Below are positions 47,488 to 58,510 of a stretch of 64,000 bases of DNA, one piece after another. The stretch is from Gari tellinella. Taxonomy: Eukaryota; Mollusca; Bivalvia; Cardiida; Psammobiidae. The notes beneath the pieces were generated by a model. That model did no database searches and was not told the DNA's origin. It worked only from the letters and a program-made list of their open reading frames with translations. The stretch lies in NCBI GenBank assembly GCA_922989275.2, contig OV277868.1:18286291-18350290 (forward strand), given 5' to 3'. Within the stretch, counting starts at the first letter, position 1, and each line of letters opens with the position of its first letter. Position numbers and translations under genes: made by a program.

Positions 47488-47809
47488 TCCCAGTATACGC
47501 GTTAAAGCTCAAAGTAATAATTCAAAAGCAAACAGTTTTGTGTAGGATCAGACACGAGGTACAGTGGCGAAAACCCTCAAGATCTAGTATTGCAGGGCCT
47601 CTATATACAGAACTTAATATGGCTGAGCCGTTGCTCGAACAATTTGCTCATGCTTTTAAAGTTACTTTCATGCTTAGTGAGAACAATATGGGCATCAATG
47701 AATGGACTGGGGTAATGTCTTAAAGCAGAGTTGTATGTATAGTGGAAGAATGAGTTCTTTCCCTAGCATGTACATGTACTCACTGGAGTCACTGCTCTGC
47801 ATTGAGAAG

Positions 47810-47941
47810 ACGTTATTCTTTACCGTTTAATCGCGAACGAAACGCAAAAGCACGGCATTTAAGTGTCGAAATTAAAATTTTCCGACAATTTCGACAATTC
47901 TGGGTTGCAAACATTTCGGAGCCCGTTGAGAAGCCATGTTA
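47810..47941. mobile_element. Family B remnant interrupted by B8
   Basis: GAGAAGACGTTATTCTTTAC, AATCGCGAACGAAACGC and GCAAACATTTCGGAGCCCGT form the left half of an old family B copy. It stops exactly where B8 begins. Confidence 0.65.
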
Positions 47942-48187
47942 CAGTGGAGAATGTGTTATTCTTTCCCAATAAACGCGTTTTCGCTAAAACTATTATTCGC
48001 AGTGCAAACAGTTTGGAGCCAGATCAAACACCGGGTAACCCGGCGTCTGATCAGGCTCCAAACTGTTTGCCACCAAGATAAACATGAATTATCAGAATTG
48101 TCCAAAAGTTGTTCTTTTCTACGTTTTTGTGCTTTGCGTTTGCGTACGTTTGCGTTTAAACGGGAAAGAATAACAGATTCTCCACTG
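47942..48187. mobile_element. 246-bp family B MITE, reverse orientation (B8)
   Basis: TA-flanked, CAGTGGAGAATGTGTTATTC to CAGATTCTCCACTG. The core is GGAGCCAGATCAAACACCGG / mirror with two unmatched changes. It abuts the next MITE and shares its TA. Confidence 0.9.
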
Positions 48188-48189
48188 TA

Positions 48190-48544
48190 CAAGTGCCCTC
48201 AAAACGACGGCTCCCTTCTACAACAAAGTTTGCCGTTGTTCCCCAAACAAGACAACTGTGCTCAATTATTTCACTGCTGCAAATGTCGTCTGTTAAAAGT
48301 TGTCGTCTGCTGTTTGTTCTCAAGGTGACGTATTGGACATTTTCAAAGAAGAAACAAAACTAAGAGTGACAAACAGTTTGAACCCAGAATAGAGGCCGCG
48401 TTACGCGGTTTCTGAACTGGGTTCAAACCAAACTGTTTGCACATGAATTCTAAGGTTAACAATGCTTCCCTAAAGCAACTCCCTCCAAACAACACACTAA
48501 CTCTATGTCCCCCGCTTGACGTTGTTGTGATAAGGGAGTAGTGT
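48190..48544. mobile_element. CCCTC-shell palindromic MITE (A9)
   Basis: CAAGTGCCCTCAAAACGACG to GTGATAAGGGAGTAGTG. The core (about 48370-48440) has CAGTTTGAACCCAGAATAGA and GGCCGCGTTACGCGG. The right arm carries a duplicated CAAACCAAACTG. The right part is repeated at 55690-55862. Confidence 0.8.
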
Positions 48545-48644
48545 ATACCATATACTAATTATTATAATTATTATGTTTATTGGTACTTATTGTCTAGCCA
48601 CCTTGTTTGGGAGTAAAAGAAAGGTCCGGATAAGCAAAACAACA

Positions 48645-48884
48645 ATGTCGGAAGAGATGCAGAAGTACGCTATAGACTGCGCCAACCAAGCCATGAACCA
48701 GTATAAGATTAAAGGAGAAAATCAAATTGCTATCTACATCAAGTAATCATTTGACAAACAGTACAACCCGTCCTGGCAATGTATTGTTGGTAGAGATATT
48801 GGATTCTGCGTTGCCCATTGGCAGAACCATTATATCTACTTCCACCTGGACAATTTCGACATATGTGTGTTCAAAGCTCACTGA
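48645..48884 (+). pseudogene. LC8 dynein light chain pseudogene (copy 1)
   Basis: This is a decayed relative of LC8. The frame begins MSEEMQKYAIDCANQAMNQY, continues with KI plus a short in-frame insertion relative to copy 2, and hits TAA at 48744-48746 after YIK, where copy 2 reads AGA. Past the stop the frame still runs to TGA 48882 with recognisable GRDIG...HYIYFHLDNFDICVF. The ancestral start, 12 codons upstream, has become GGG, so the first 12 residues of LC8 lack an ATG. AATAAA lies at 49063-49068. No full-length product is possible. It has the same genomic context as 56204-56437, in the duplicated block. Confidence 0.88.
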
Positions 48885-49280
48885 ATCGTGGTTTTAATAC
48901 TAGCCCTATGGTGGCCTTCAATGGAGAATGCGCTATTTACAATATTTTAAACAAAATCAAACGCATTCATACAGTGGTAAATACGCTATTCCTACCCACC
49001 TTACGCGTTTCTTAAGCGTTTCTTACGCGTTTATTATCCGTTCCGTTAATTCATTTTTGAGAAATAAAAGCTAGCAACTATTACTTCAAGCAAACGGCGT
49101 CATGTTAGTTTCTTGTCACTGTTGGCAAACCAAATGTAACATCAGTCTTGTCTTAAGGTTTAAGGAAGGTAATACACCGCCCCTACATTTTTCTTTAAAA
49201 GGATTAATATATTACAAGTATTAATAATAACTTCTGAATGTATATATGTATTTATGACTTAGACATTGTTGTATATGTTA

Positions 49281-49778
49281 CAGGGATTAAAAGTAATCTG
49301 GGAATACGTGTAATCCCTGAACTTTTTAGGGATTACGCGTTATCACTGGGCATTTAAGGGAATTGATGAAATGTCCCCTTTTTTATCAAATTAATAGATG
49401 TGTACTATCATGGCATTTCTATTGGTTTAAAACACCATGCTTTCTTGAAATATCATGGTTTAATGAACATTCATACAAAGTTTCTCGCACAAGTGAATAA
49501 AAAAGGGAACAGTGTGCATTTAAGTCAAGACAATTAAAAACCAATATATCTGTCTTGTTAATAAGGTTAACAACATACATGTATTTTAGTGTGGTACTTG
49601 CCTTTGAACTTAATGAAATAAAACAGGTAAGTTTCACGACTTTAAGTGACTGTCATATGTTTATGAAAAATCAACGATAAGCTTCAAAATTACGCCTTTT
49701 CCCTGGGAGATTGAGGGTTTTCGTGAAATCCCTGCTTTTCAGGGATTTCACGTATTCCCTGATTACACTTAATCCCTG
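49281..49778. mobile_element. TA-flanked element K with long TIRs (copy 1)
   Basis: CAGGGATTAAAAGTAATC ... GATTACACTTAATCCCTG, with inverted blocks continuing inward (GGGAATACGTG, AGGGATT) for about 70 bp. It is flanked by TA. The homologous region at 37210-37250 lacks it, so it inserted after the LC8 unit first duplicated. The short frames inside were not recognised. Confidence 0.8.
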
Positions 49779-50012
49779 TACCATATACAAATATCACCAG
49801 ACAAGTTAAACCTTTTTCACAATATATGGGAAAATCACTTATTTTTCGAAAAAACAAATTAGATCTATTGGACAATGCAACAAATCATCACCCGATGATG
49901 AACCAATCAGAAATCGTGTCTCATTTTACATTACATTATAGGCCGATTTTATTCAACTGGCAGGGCGGAGCTAACCTTTTGCAAATATAAACTAATTTAC
50001 TTTTGATTTTAA

Positions 50013-50240
50013 AGACATCTCCTGACGACCTTTCGATCATAACGCCTTGTCAGACAATTTCCTTGCAAAAAGCATGGATCTTGTGGACATGTAGGTAGCA
50101 AAGAACTATTGGAGCTTCTCTTGTGAGACCCGACCTCTATATTTGATAGTTTGGTTAGAAATAACCATTGAAAATCACTAGAGCATGAGTATAATCTGGG
50201 CCTCACCAGGTAAACTGATATTGGTATAGCTTGTGATGCA
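50013..50240. repeat. Direct repeat unit a (pair with 50733-50945)
   Basis: AGACATCTCCTGACGACCTT, GATCATAACGCCTTG and GAAAATCACTAGAGCATGAG recur in order about 720 bp downstream (about 300 bp in copy 2). Confidence 0.85.
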
Positions 50241-50269
50241 TGCTTTGGCAGTTGAATTCTCACACCACT

Positions 50270-50676
50270 TGTTGTTGTTCTGCTAAGGTTTAGCGTCCCT
50301 CGTGCGTCTAATAGCTGCCGCATTCCAACGTTCTAGGATCCCGCAGCTTGCGGCATTATCGTCCGGACGTCTCCTCAGCCGGCGGTTCCCGAAGTGGCTG
50401 TTTTCGACATCAGATGATGGATCTTCAAAGTTGAATTTGGTTGGTGGCTGGCATCCATCTGTAGAATTTCTAAGTTGTTGATGGATCAAGTGGCGAAGAG
50501 GAAAAAAGACAAAGTCGACTCCATGAGGTAGCTGTCTTCCAAAAACGGCGCTTCTTAGGGCCACACCCGCCGATGTTGGTCAGGGATCCAGCCATTGGCT
50601 AAGCCTGCCACGCTTAGCCATGGACTAGATCCCTGTGCCTCTCCAACGACGTGCACGTCTCGGCGGGTCGAGAGAG
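50270..50676 (-). mobile_element. 407-bp retroposon with 13-bp target duplication
   Basis: TTCTCACACCACT occurs at 50257-50269 and again at 50677-50689. Copy 2 has it once (57764-57776), giving a clean empty site. On the minus strand the insert ends with a (AAC)n-type tail next to the duplication, as non-LTR retroposons do. A 93-aa minus frame (50283-50564) runs to the tail and could be the end of a LINE protein or chance. The sequence is GC-richer than its surroundings. Confidence 0.85.
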
Positions 50677-50732
50677 TTCTCACACCACTATCGAGACAAT
50701 GGGGGTATCTATCAGTGGTCTGAGGAAAAGTC

Positions 50733-50945
50733 TAAGACATCTCCTGGCGACCTTTCGATCATAACGCCTTGCCAGACAATTTCCATGCAAAAATCATGAA
50801 TCTTATGGATATGTCGCTAGCAAAGAACCGCTGCAGCTTCTCGTGTGAGACCCTACCTTTATATTTGATAGTTTGGTTAAAAATAACCATTGAAAATCAC
50901 TAGAGCATGAGTATAATCTGGGCTTCATCAGGTAAACTGAGATTG
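50733..50945. repeat. Direct repeat unit b
   Basis: Partner of 50013-50240 with more differences (CTCCTGGCGACC, GGATATGTCGCTAGC). Both units exist in copy 2, so this tandem duplication is older than the segmental one. Confidence 0.85.
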
Positions 50946-51156
50946 ATATATTGGCAGCTTGTGCTGCACATGGTTTGAAAGTTACATTGACACCTCAAAC
51001 TCAATGGAGGGGTGGACTCTCTCAATGGACTTAGGAAAAGTCTTTAAGGTTGATAGGTATACTTCCGCATTATATATCATTATTGTCCGATACATTCAAC
51101 TTGAAGAAACAAAATTTATGCGGGCACCAATATCCACGTGTAATTGGTATATATAG

Positions 51157-51430
51157 TAATCCTTCTCTACAACACCACCCAATGGAAGACAAAGAGTGCG
51201 TGTCTTGTTCGTAGGGAACTGTTAAAGGAAGAGAACTTAAGACTTGGTTAACATTTGCAATCAGCTTGAATCCAGATTAGACGCCGCGTAACGCGGCGTC
51301 TGGTCTGGATTCAAGCTGTTTGTCATTTTTCATTATCTTCCTTCTGTCAAAATTTCTATTAATACCATATGTTATGTTGAGAAAAAACTGGCAGACGACA
51401 ACGGTAAATTCCGATAATAAAGAGCAAACT
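51157..51430. mobile_element. CCCTC-shell MITE, right end lost (A10, copy 1)
   Basis: ATCCTTCTCTACAACACCAC, GTCTTGTTCGTAGGGAACTG and a core CAGCTTGAATCCAGATTAGA / GACGCCGCGTAACGCGGC. The same element is at 58237-58510, so it predates the duplication. Confidence 0.75.
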
Positions 51431-51821
51431 GCCGGTCCCAAAGTTGAAATGCAAAGGTCCGTATCGAAACTCTACCCTAACAGGTCATTGAGGTCAATAA
51501 AATCGATCAATACCAATGTAATTTCTCTCTACATAAATCTCTGGTTTTAACAAGTTCAGTGACTTTTACTTCAGTACTTGTTAAATTTTTGTCCTGAAAA
51601 TGTTTCGTTTGAAAATGAACAGTTATATTGAAAGAACAAGGTATCTGTTTCCTTAATGCACACGCGATTGCTTACATTCAGTTTAATAGTACTAATTCAG
51701 TTTAATGATGTTCACATCACCATCCTTTTCTCTATTGATATTAGTGTTGCTCATATTGAAGAAATAAAGCACTCTTAAATACTTATTGTTGTTGCTTTAA
51801 AAGAAAATCCTGTTAGCCTTT

Positions 51822-51900
51822 ACCCCTGTACTCCATCGCCTATTTTAGTTTTGAAGATAAATGACCCATTAAAGCAGACTGAAAGTAAAGATAATTTGAA
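51822..51900. mobile_element. Family F remnant (copy 1)
   Basis: TACCCCTGTACTCCATCGCC...TTAAAGCAGACTGAAAGTAA. It is the left part of a family F MITE and is also present near 58912 in copy 2. Confidence 0.45.
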
Positions 51901-52633
51901 CTTTGTGATATTGTCTCTTCAAACCTATTCAAAATGCTATTGTTATATCTCTTTCCTTGAAAGTTGAAACAGGTTTGTAACTTTAAAACAAAATTTGCAT
52001 AAAATGATTTGTCTAGAATCAAAATTACATAAAAATAGGAGAATTATCTCCCTTTTCTAGGTAAATTACCCAAATAAAACTAACATGTTGGGTATTTTAC
52101 CAACGTATGAATCGATGTGAGGTATTTACACCTAATTTAGGTAAATATTTCATATTTGAAAGTTTAATTGAGTACATATTGTCATTTTGACATGTTTGGT
52201 ATATTTAACTGGCGACCATCGAGGAAAATGGCCGCCATAGCCACACATGGAATTTTTCAGGATGGCACTATAGCTAAAATTGTTTTGAATTATGTATTCT
52301 ATACATATTCAACAAGTGTTGTTTTGGCTATGCTGGACATCTTTAGAAATATAACACCTTCTAACCCAGAATTTGGTGTAATTTGTCGCGTTTTTTGTAA
52401 GAAAAGCAACATAAAAAGACCCCTGTATAAAGTTAAAAAGCACAGTTGGTCCAAAAATAACGAGATCTGATTTGCAAAGCATATTTCTATCTGAAACAAG
52501 AAATTACATGCAGAAATCCCACCGATTTAGACCCTGAAGTCTTTTTAGAGCCACCCAGTATTACAATTGTGGCGGCCATTTTTAAAATGTCTACCAGGGA
52601 GGTCGGAGGTCAAATCGAGCTTGGCACTATAGC

Positions 52634-53999
52634 TATTTTTAGCTCACCTGGCACAAAGTGCCAAGTTGAGCTATGTTGATCGTCCTGTGTCCGTCGTCGT
52701 CCGTTCGTCCGTCGTCTGTCGTCAACAATTTCTTTAAACGACATCTCCTCCTAAACTATTGGATGGATTTTAACAAAACTTAGCAGGATTGATCCTTATA
52801 TAGACCTCTTTGAAAGTTGTTCAAATATACCCGATCCGTTGCATATCTAGGTCACAGGAGCTAAAAATAGATCGTTTCAATAAAAACTTAAACAATCTTC
52901 TTCTCTGAAACCACAGTACCCTGAGCTCAGATAGATTGCACATAGCATCATCTACAGGTCATCTATCAACTTTGTTCAAATTATGTCCTTGTGGTAAAAA
53001 ATGGCCCCGCCGCGAGGGTCACACATTTACATAGAGTGATATAGTGAAATCCTCAAACCTCTTCTTCTCTGAAATTAATATAGCTAGAGCTTTGATATTT
53101 GGCATAGTTTAACTTCTAGAGTTACTTTACCAATAGTGTTCAAATGGTTCCGGTCCGTTGCATATCTAGGTCACAAGAGCTAAAAATATATTTTTTCAAT
53201 AAAAACTTAAAAAATCTTCTCCTCTGAAACCACAGTACCCTGAGCTTAGGTATTTTGCACACAGCATCAACTTCAGGTCCTCTATCAAGATTAGTCAAGT
53301 TATATCCATGGGGTAAAAAATGACCCCGCCCCGGAGTCACAAATTTACATAGAGTTATATATTGAAATATTCAAACCTCTTCTTCTCTGAAACTAATATG
53401 GTTAGAGCTTTAATATTTGGCATAGTGTAACTTCTAGAGGTACTTTACCAATATTGCTCAAATGGTTCCGGTCCGTTGCATATCTAGGTCACGGGAGCTA
53501 AAAATAGATATTTTTTTCACTAAAAACCTTAAAAAATCTTCTTCTTTGAAACCACAGTACCATGAGCTTAGATATTTTGCACAAAGCATCATCTTCAGTT
53601 CCTCTATCAAGATTAGTCAAATCATGTCCCTGGGGTCACACATTTACAAAGAGTTATATAGTGAAATCTTAAACCTCTTCTTCTCTGAGACTAATATAGC
53701 TAGAGCTTTGGTATTTGGCATGGTGTAACTTCTGGAGGTATACTTTACCAATATTGTTCAAATGGTTCCGGTCCGTTGTATATCTAGGTCACAGGAGCTA
53801 AAAATATATTTTTTCAATAAAAACGTAAAAAAGCTCCTCCTGAAACTACAGTACCCTAAGGTTAGCTATTTTGCACTCAGCATCATCCAATCAGCAATCG
53901 GCACAATCATATTGTCATATTTTCTCAGCTTTCCAAGATATAATACATTCACATCAACAGTCCCAGGCGAGCGATTTATCGCCGTATACGGCTCTTGTT
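52634..53999 (+). mobile_element. Helitron-like tandem-repeat element R (copy 1)
   Basis: TATTTTTAGCTCACCTGGCA with hairpin TGGCACAAAGTGCCA, then GATCGTCCTGTGTCCGTCG. Central units of about 300 bp contain GGTTCCGGTCCGTTGCATAT and CTTCTTCTCTGAAACCACAG. It ends GCGAGCGATTTATCGCCGTA / TACGGCTCTTGTT. It matches a 5' type I recall as common in bivalve DNA. The second copy is 59718-61055. Confidence 0.72.
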
Positions 54000-54094
54000 C
54001 TTTCTTATGCCATGATATGCATGTGTGCCAAGTTTCACGCTTTTATCACAAAGTGTACGATTTTGCCACTTTTTGGCATAAGGCCGCCGAGCTA

Positions 54095-54378
54095 GGGGTC
54101 AAATAGCTTGAAAAGGGTATACGTCACTATATGGTCCAAAGCAAATATGTCTGGACTACATATCGTTCTATTGAACGTTAACGTTTTACCAATGACGTCA
54201 CACATTTCAAACAATTGTCGACTTTCATTTCTCCAATTATATTTAAGGTATCTTGACTTACGAGCTATGAGTGTCAAACAGTCAGGATCCCGATCAGACG
54301 CGACAATGACTTTAAGTCTGAAAATTACGCGACGTCTGATGAGGATCCAAACTGATTGCAAATAACTGTGCGGAACCT
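54095..54378. mobile_element. Family L element (L2)
   Basis: GGGGTCAAATAGCTTGAAAA, GTATACGTCACTATATGG and core CAAACAGTCAGGATCCCGAT / CGTCTGATGAGGATCCAAAC. The centre of the core carries an unpaired ACAATGACTTTAAG segment. Confidence 0.75.
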
Positions 54379-55689
54379 TTTTTAGCTTACCTGGCACGTA
54401 AAAGGTGAGCTATTTTGATCGTCCTCTGTCCGTCGTCGTTCGTTCGTCCGTCCGTGCGTCGTTCGTCGTCAACAATTTCTTTAAACTATATCTCCACCGC
54501 AACTACTGGATAGACTTTTACCAAACTTGGCCTGAATGATCCTCATAAATAACAAGAAAATTGTCAGCAATATTTCCAAATACATCTACTTTGCAAATCA
54601 AATAAGGAATCAGATAGATCTATAGTAAAAATCAAAAAGGTTAACTAAAAATAAACACATACGCAAACAAACATTTAAAGTCACTGAGCGAACAGAAATA
54701 TTAAATAAATAAACAGATAAATATTAGAAAACCATTAAATGAATAGAATTTAATAAATAAATAAAAAGGGTGAAACGGGAGAAGACGAAAGTCATATAAA
54801 AATATGAATAAATAGAATTAAACAAAATAAAACACCTGTATCCTAAATGTACATATCTGCAAAATTTAAATTTGAATTCCAAATTTAATCTCAAATTTCA
54901 AATATCAAATTTCAAATCTCAAATTTGAAAATTGAAAATTTCCATTTTCAAATCTCAAATTTCAAACTTGAAAATTCTTATTTCTTATTCAAAACTCAAT
55001 TTCTAGATAGAGCTCTTCTAGGAAAATCATATTAAATATTTAAATATTTAACTTTCTACATTAGTACTGAAAAGAGATATATATCTAGCACTTGCTTTTG
55101 TCTATTTACATGTTCATATACCACTGTTGTGTTATCATACCATGCTTGCTACAAGCATACGATGTATGTTTAATGCAATAAAGAAGAATTGAATTGAATA
55201 TGGTCGTCTTTCAAAGTTGTTCAAACATTTCCGGTCCGTTGCATATCTAGGTCACAGGAGCTAAAAATGGATTTTTTCAATGAAAAAATCTTAAAAAATC
55301 TTCTTGTCTGAAACCACAGTACCCTGAGCTTAGATATTTGGCACAAAGCATTGTCTTCAGGTCCTCTATCAAGATTGTTCAAATTATGTCCCCTGGCTAA
55401 AAAAATGACCCTTCCCCGGGGGTCGTTATTTTACATAGAGTTATATAGTGAAATCTTCAAACATCTTTTTCTCTAAAACTAATATGGCCAGAGCTTTGAT
55501 ATTTGACATGATGACTCTTCTAGAATCCCTTAACTAATATTGTAAATATGGTTTCTGTCAGTTGCATATCTAGGTCACATGAGCTAAACATAGATTTTTT
55601 CAATGAAATCTTAAAAAATATTCTTGTCTGAAACCACAGTACCTTGAGCTTAGATATTTGGCATAAAACATCATCTTCAGGTCCTCTAT
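54377..55689 (+). mobile_element. Element R relative, split by a retroelement and truncated
   Basis: TTTTTAGCTTACCTGGCACG...GGTGAGCTATTTTGATCG with (GTCC)n starts the element. Its repeat units resume at 55201 (GTCGTCTTTCAAAGTTG) after an insertion. It ends abruptly at 55689, where segmental copy 2 begins. Confidence 0.7.
54551..55199 (+). mobile_element. Non-LTR retrotransposon 3' fragment
   Basis: The insert separates CCTCATAAATA from ATGGTCGTC within element R2. It ends GCAATAAAGAAGAATTGAAT with a (TTGAA) tail, typical of LINE 3' ends. The interior (54880-54990) is a simple AAATTTCAAAT-like repeat. No reverse transcriptase is seen. Confidence 0.65.
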
Positions 55690-55862
55690 CAGTTTGAACC
55701 CAGAATAGCGGCCGCGTTACGCGGTTTCTGAACTGGGTTCAAACCAAACTGTTTGCACATGAATTCTAAGGTTAACAATGTTCCTTCCCTACAACAACTC
55801 CCTCCGAACAACACACTAACTCTATGTCCCCCGCTTGGCGTTGTTGTGATAAGGGAGTAGTG
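55690..55862. mobile_element. CCCTC-shell MITE, right part (A9 copy)
   Basis: The core AACCCAGAATAGCGGCCGCG and the right shell GTGATAAGGGAGTAGTG match 48375-48544. Confidence 0.8.
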
Positions 55863-55896
55863 TATACATGTATACTAATTATCATATTTATTGGTA

Positions 55897-56142
55897 CAGT
55901 GGAGAATCTGTTATTCTTTCCCAATAAACGCGTTTACGCTAAAACTATTATTTGCAGTGCAAACAGTTTGGAGCCAGATCAGACGCCGGGTAACCCGGCG
56001 TCTGATCAGGCTCCAAACGGTTTGCCACCAAGATAAACATGAATTATCAGAATTGTCCAAAAGTTGTTCTTTTCTACGTTTTAGTGCTTTGCGTTTGCGT
56101 ACGTTTGCGTTTAAACGGGAAAGAATAACAGATTCTCCTCTG
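55897..56142. mobile_element. 246-bp family B MITE at a proven insertion site (B9)
   Basis: The element CAGTGGAGAATCTGTTATTC ... AGATTCTCCTCTG sits in TTGG-TA / TA-CTTATTG. Copy 1 of the duplication reads TTGGTACTTATTG uninterrupted (48581-48590). The insertion therefore duplicated TA and added 246 bp. One unmatched end change (CCTCTG) has occurred since. Confidence 0.97.
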
Positions 56143-56203
56143 TACTTATTGTCTAGCCACCTTGTTTTGGAGTGAAAGAAAGGGCAAGATAACCAGAACA
56201 ACA

Positions 56204-56437
56204 ATGTCGGAAGAGATGCAGAAGTACGCTATATACTGTGCCAACCAAGCCATGAACCAGTACAAGATTGATCGAGAAATTGCTACCTACATCAAGAGAT
56301 CATTTGACAAACAATACAGCCCAACCTGGCATTGTGTTGTCGGCAGAGATTATGGATGCTACGTTACCCATTGGAGGAAACATTATATCTACTTCCACCT
56401 GGACAAGTTCGACATATGTGTGTTCAAATCTCACTGA
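56204..56437 (+). CDS. Truncated, diverged LC8-like dynein light chain (copy 2)
   Basis: A 77-residue frame from ATG 56204 (MSEEMQKYAIYCANQAMNQY) to TGA 56435-56437. It keeps the LC8 landmarks SFDKQYSPTWHCVVGRDYG, YVTH and YIYFHLD, but the end is DICVFKSH instead of the usual LLFKSG-type strand. The first 12 residues of LC8 are recognisable upstream (SERKGKI), but the initiator is TGG (56168), so translation would begin at the old Met13 and lose the first beta strand. No stop interrupts the frame, yet the dimer and peptide-binding strand is altered. It may be a young pseudogene or a divergent paralogue. AATAAA lies at 56594-56599, and a MITE sits 60 bp upstream. Confidence 0.6.
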   Translation: MSEEMQKYAIYCANQAMNQYKIDREIATYIKRSFDKQYSPTWHCVVGRDYGCYVTHWRKHYIYFHLDKFDICVFKSH

Positions 56438-56811
56438 ATCGTGGTTTTAATACTAGACCTGTGGAGGCTTTCAATAGAGAATGCGCTATTTACAATATTT
56501 CAAACAGAATCAAACACATACGTACAGTGGTAAATACGCTATTCCTTCACACCTTACGCGTTTATTATCCGTTCCGTTAATTCATTTTTGAGAAATAAAA
56601 GCTAGCAACTATTACTTCAAGCAAACGGCGTCATGTTAGTTTCTTGTCACTGTTGGCAAACCAAATGTAACATCAGTCTTGTCTTAAGGTTTAAGGAAGG
56701 TAATACACCGCCCCTACATTTTTCTTTAAAATGATTAATATATTACAAGTATTAATAATAACTTCAGAATGTATATATGTATTTATGACTTAGACATTGT
56801 TGTATATGTTA

Positions 56812-57283
56812 CAGGGATTAAAAGTAATCTGGGAATACGTGTAATACCTGAACTTTTTAGGGATTACGCGTTATCACTGGGCATTTAAGGGAATTGATGA
56901 AATGTCCCCTTTTTTATCAAATTAATAGATTTGTACTATCATGGCATTTCTATTGGTTTAAAACACCATGCTTTCTTGAAATATCATGGTTTAATGAACA
57001 TTCATACATAAAAAAGGGAACAGTGTGCATTTAAGTCAAGACAATTAAGAACCAAGATATTTGTCTTGTTAATAAGGTTAACAACATATTTTAGTGTGGT
57101 ACTTGCCTTTGAACTTAATGCAATAAAACAGGTAAGTTTCACGACTTTAAGTAACTGTCATATGTTTATGAAAAATCAACGATAAGCTTCAAAATTACGC
57201 CTTTTCCCTGGGAGATTGAGGGTTTTCGTGAAATCCCTGCTTTTCAGGGATTTCACGTATTCCCTGATTACACTTAATCCCTG
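56812..57283. mobile_element. TA-flanked element K (copy 2)
   Basis: The same insertion as 49281-49778, including the same TA edges. It lacks the segment GTTTCTCGCACAAGTG present in copy 1. Confidence 0.8.
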
Positions 57284-57519
57284 TACCATATACAAATATC
57301 ACCAGACAAGTTAAACCTTTTTCACAATATATGGGAAAATCACTTATTTTTCGAAAAAACAAATTAGATCTATTGGACAATGCAACAAATCATCACCCGA
57401 TGATGAACCAATCAGAAATCGTGTCTCATTTTACATTACATTATAGGCCGATTTTATTCAACTGGCAGGGCGGAGCTAACCTTTTGCAAATATAAACTAA
57501 TTTACTTTTGATTTTAAAG

Positions 57520-58035
57520 ACATCTCCTGACGACCGTTCGATCATAACGCCTTGTCAGACAATTTCCTTGCAAAAAGCATGGATCTTGTGGACATGTAGG
57601 TAGCAAAGAACTATTGGAGCTTCTCTTGTGAGACCCGACCTCTATATTTGATAGTTTGGTTAGAAATAACCATTGAAAATCACTAGAGCATGAGTATAAT
57701 CTGGGCCTCACCAGGTAAACTGATATTGGTATAGCTTGTGATGCATGCTTTGGCAGTTGAATTCTCACACCACTATCGAGACAATGGGGGTATCTATCAG
57801 TGGTCTGAGGAAAAGTCTAAGACATCTCCTGGCGACCTTTCGATCATAACGCCTTGCCAGACAATGTCCATGCAAAAATCATGAATCTTATGGATATGTC
57901 GCTAGCAAAGAACCGCTGCAGCTTCTCGTGTGAGACCCTACCTTTATATTTGATAGTTTGGTTAAAAATAACCATTGAAAATCACTAGAGCATGAGCATA
58001 ATCTGGGCTTCACCAGGTAAACTGAGATTGATATA
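57520..58035. repeat. Direct repeat pair (copy 2)
   Basis: Units 57520-57740 and 57819-58035 correspond to the pair at 50013 and 50733. Here they are separated only by the retroposon-free spacer. Confidence 0.85.
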
Positions 58036-58236
58036 CAAGCTGCCGAGCTTGTGCTGCACATGCTTTGAAAGTTACATTGACACCTCAAGCTCAATGGAGG
58101 GGGTGGGCTCTCTCAATGGACTTAGGAAAAGTCTTTAAGGTTGATAGGTATACTTCCGCATTATATCATTATTGTCCGATACATTCAATTTGAAGAAACA
58201 AAATTTATGCGGGCACCAATATCCACGTGTAATTGG

Positions 58237-58510
58237 TATATATAGTAATCCTTCTCTACAACAACACCCAATGGAAGACAAAGAGTGCGTGTCTTGTTCG
58301 TAGGGAACTGTTAAAGGAAGAGAACTTAAGACTTGGTTAACATTTGCAATCAGCTTGAATCCAGATTAGACGCCGCGTAACGCGGCGTCTGGTCTGGATT
58401 CAAGCTGTTTGTCATTTTTCATTATCTTCCTTCTGTCAAAATTTCTATTAATACCATATGTTATGTTGAGAAAAAACCGGCAGACGACAACGGTAAATTC
58501 CGATAATAAA
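58237..58510. mobile_element. CCCTC-shell MITE, right end lost (A10, copy 2)
   Basis: Same as 51157-51430. The core is unchanged (GACGCCGCGTAACGCGGC). Confidence 0.75.

Larger units (their letters stand above)
48375..54009 (+). repeat. Segmental duplication, copy 1
   Basis: Colinear with 55690-61064. Identity is high throughout by eye, broken by a retroposon at 50270-50676 (absent in copy 2), a MITE site that is empty here (TA at 48584-48585) and small indels. The right breakpoint follows TTCTTATG. Confidence 0.92.

Noticed and set aside
47936..48328. 130-aa frame with FPINAF...KLLFAVQTVWSQI
   Set aside because: The same peptide appears at every family B MITE on both strands because the element is palindromic. 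It is a MITE shadow.
50283..50564. 93-aa minus-strand protein gene
   Set aside because: It lies inside the 407-bp retroposon and is absent from the sister block. At most it is the tail end of a LINE frame; no motif was recognised.
52168..52470. 100-aa frame conserved in both duplication blocks (also 59251-59553)
   Set aside because: It begins with TTG (first ATG 52192). Of the few differences between copies most change the amino acid, no family was recognised, and conservation is explained by the recent duplication.
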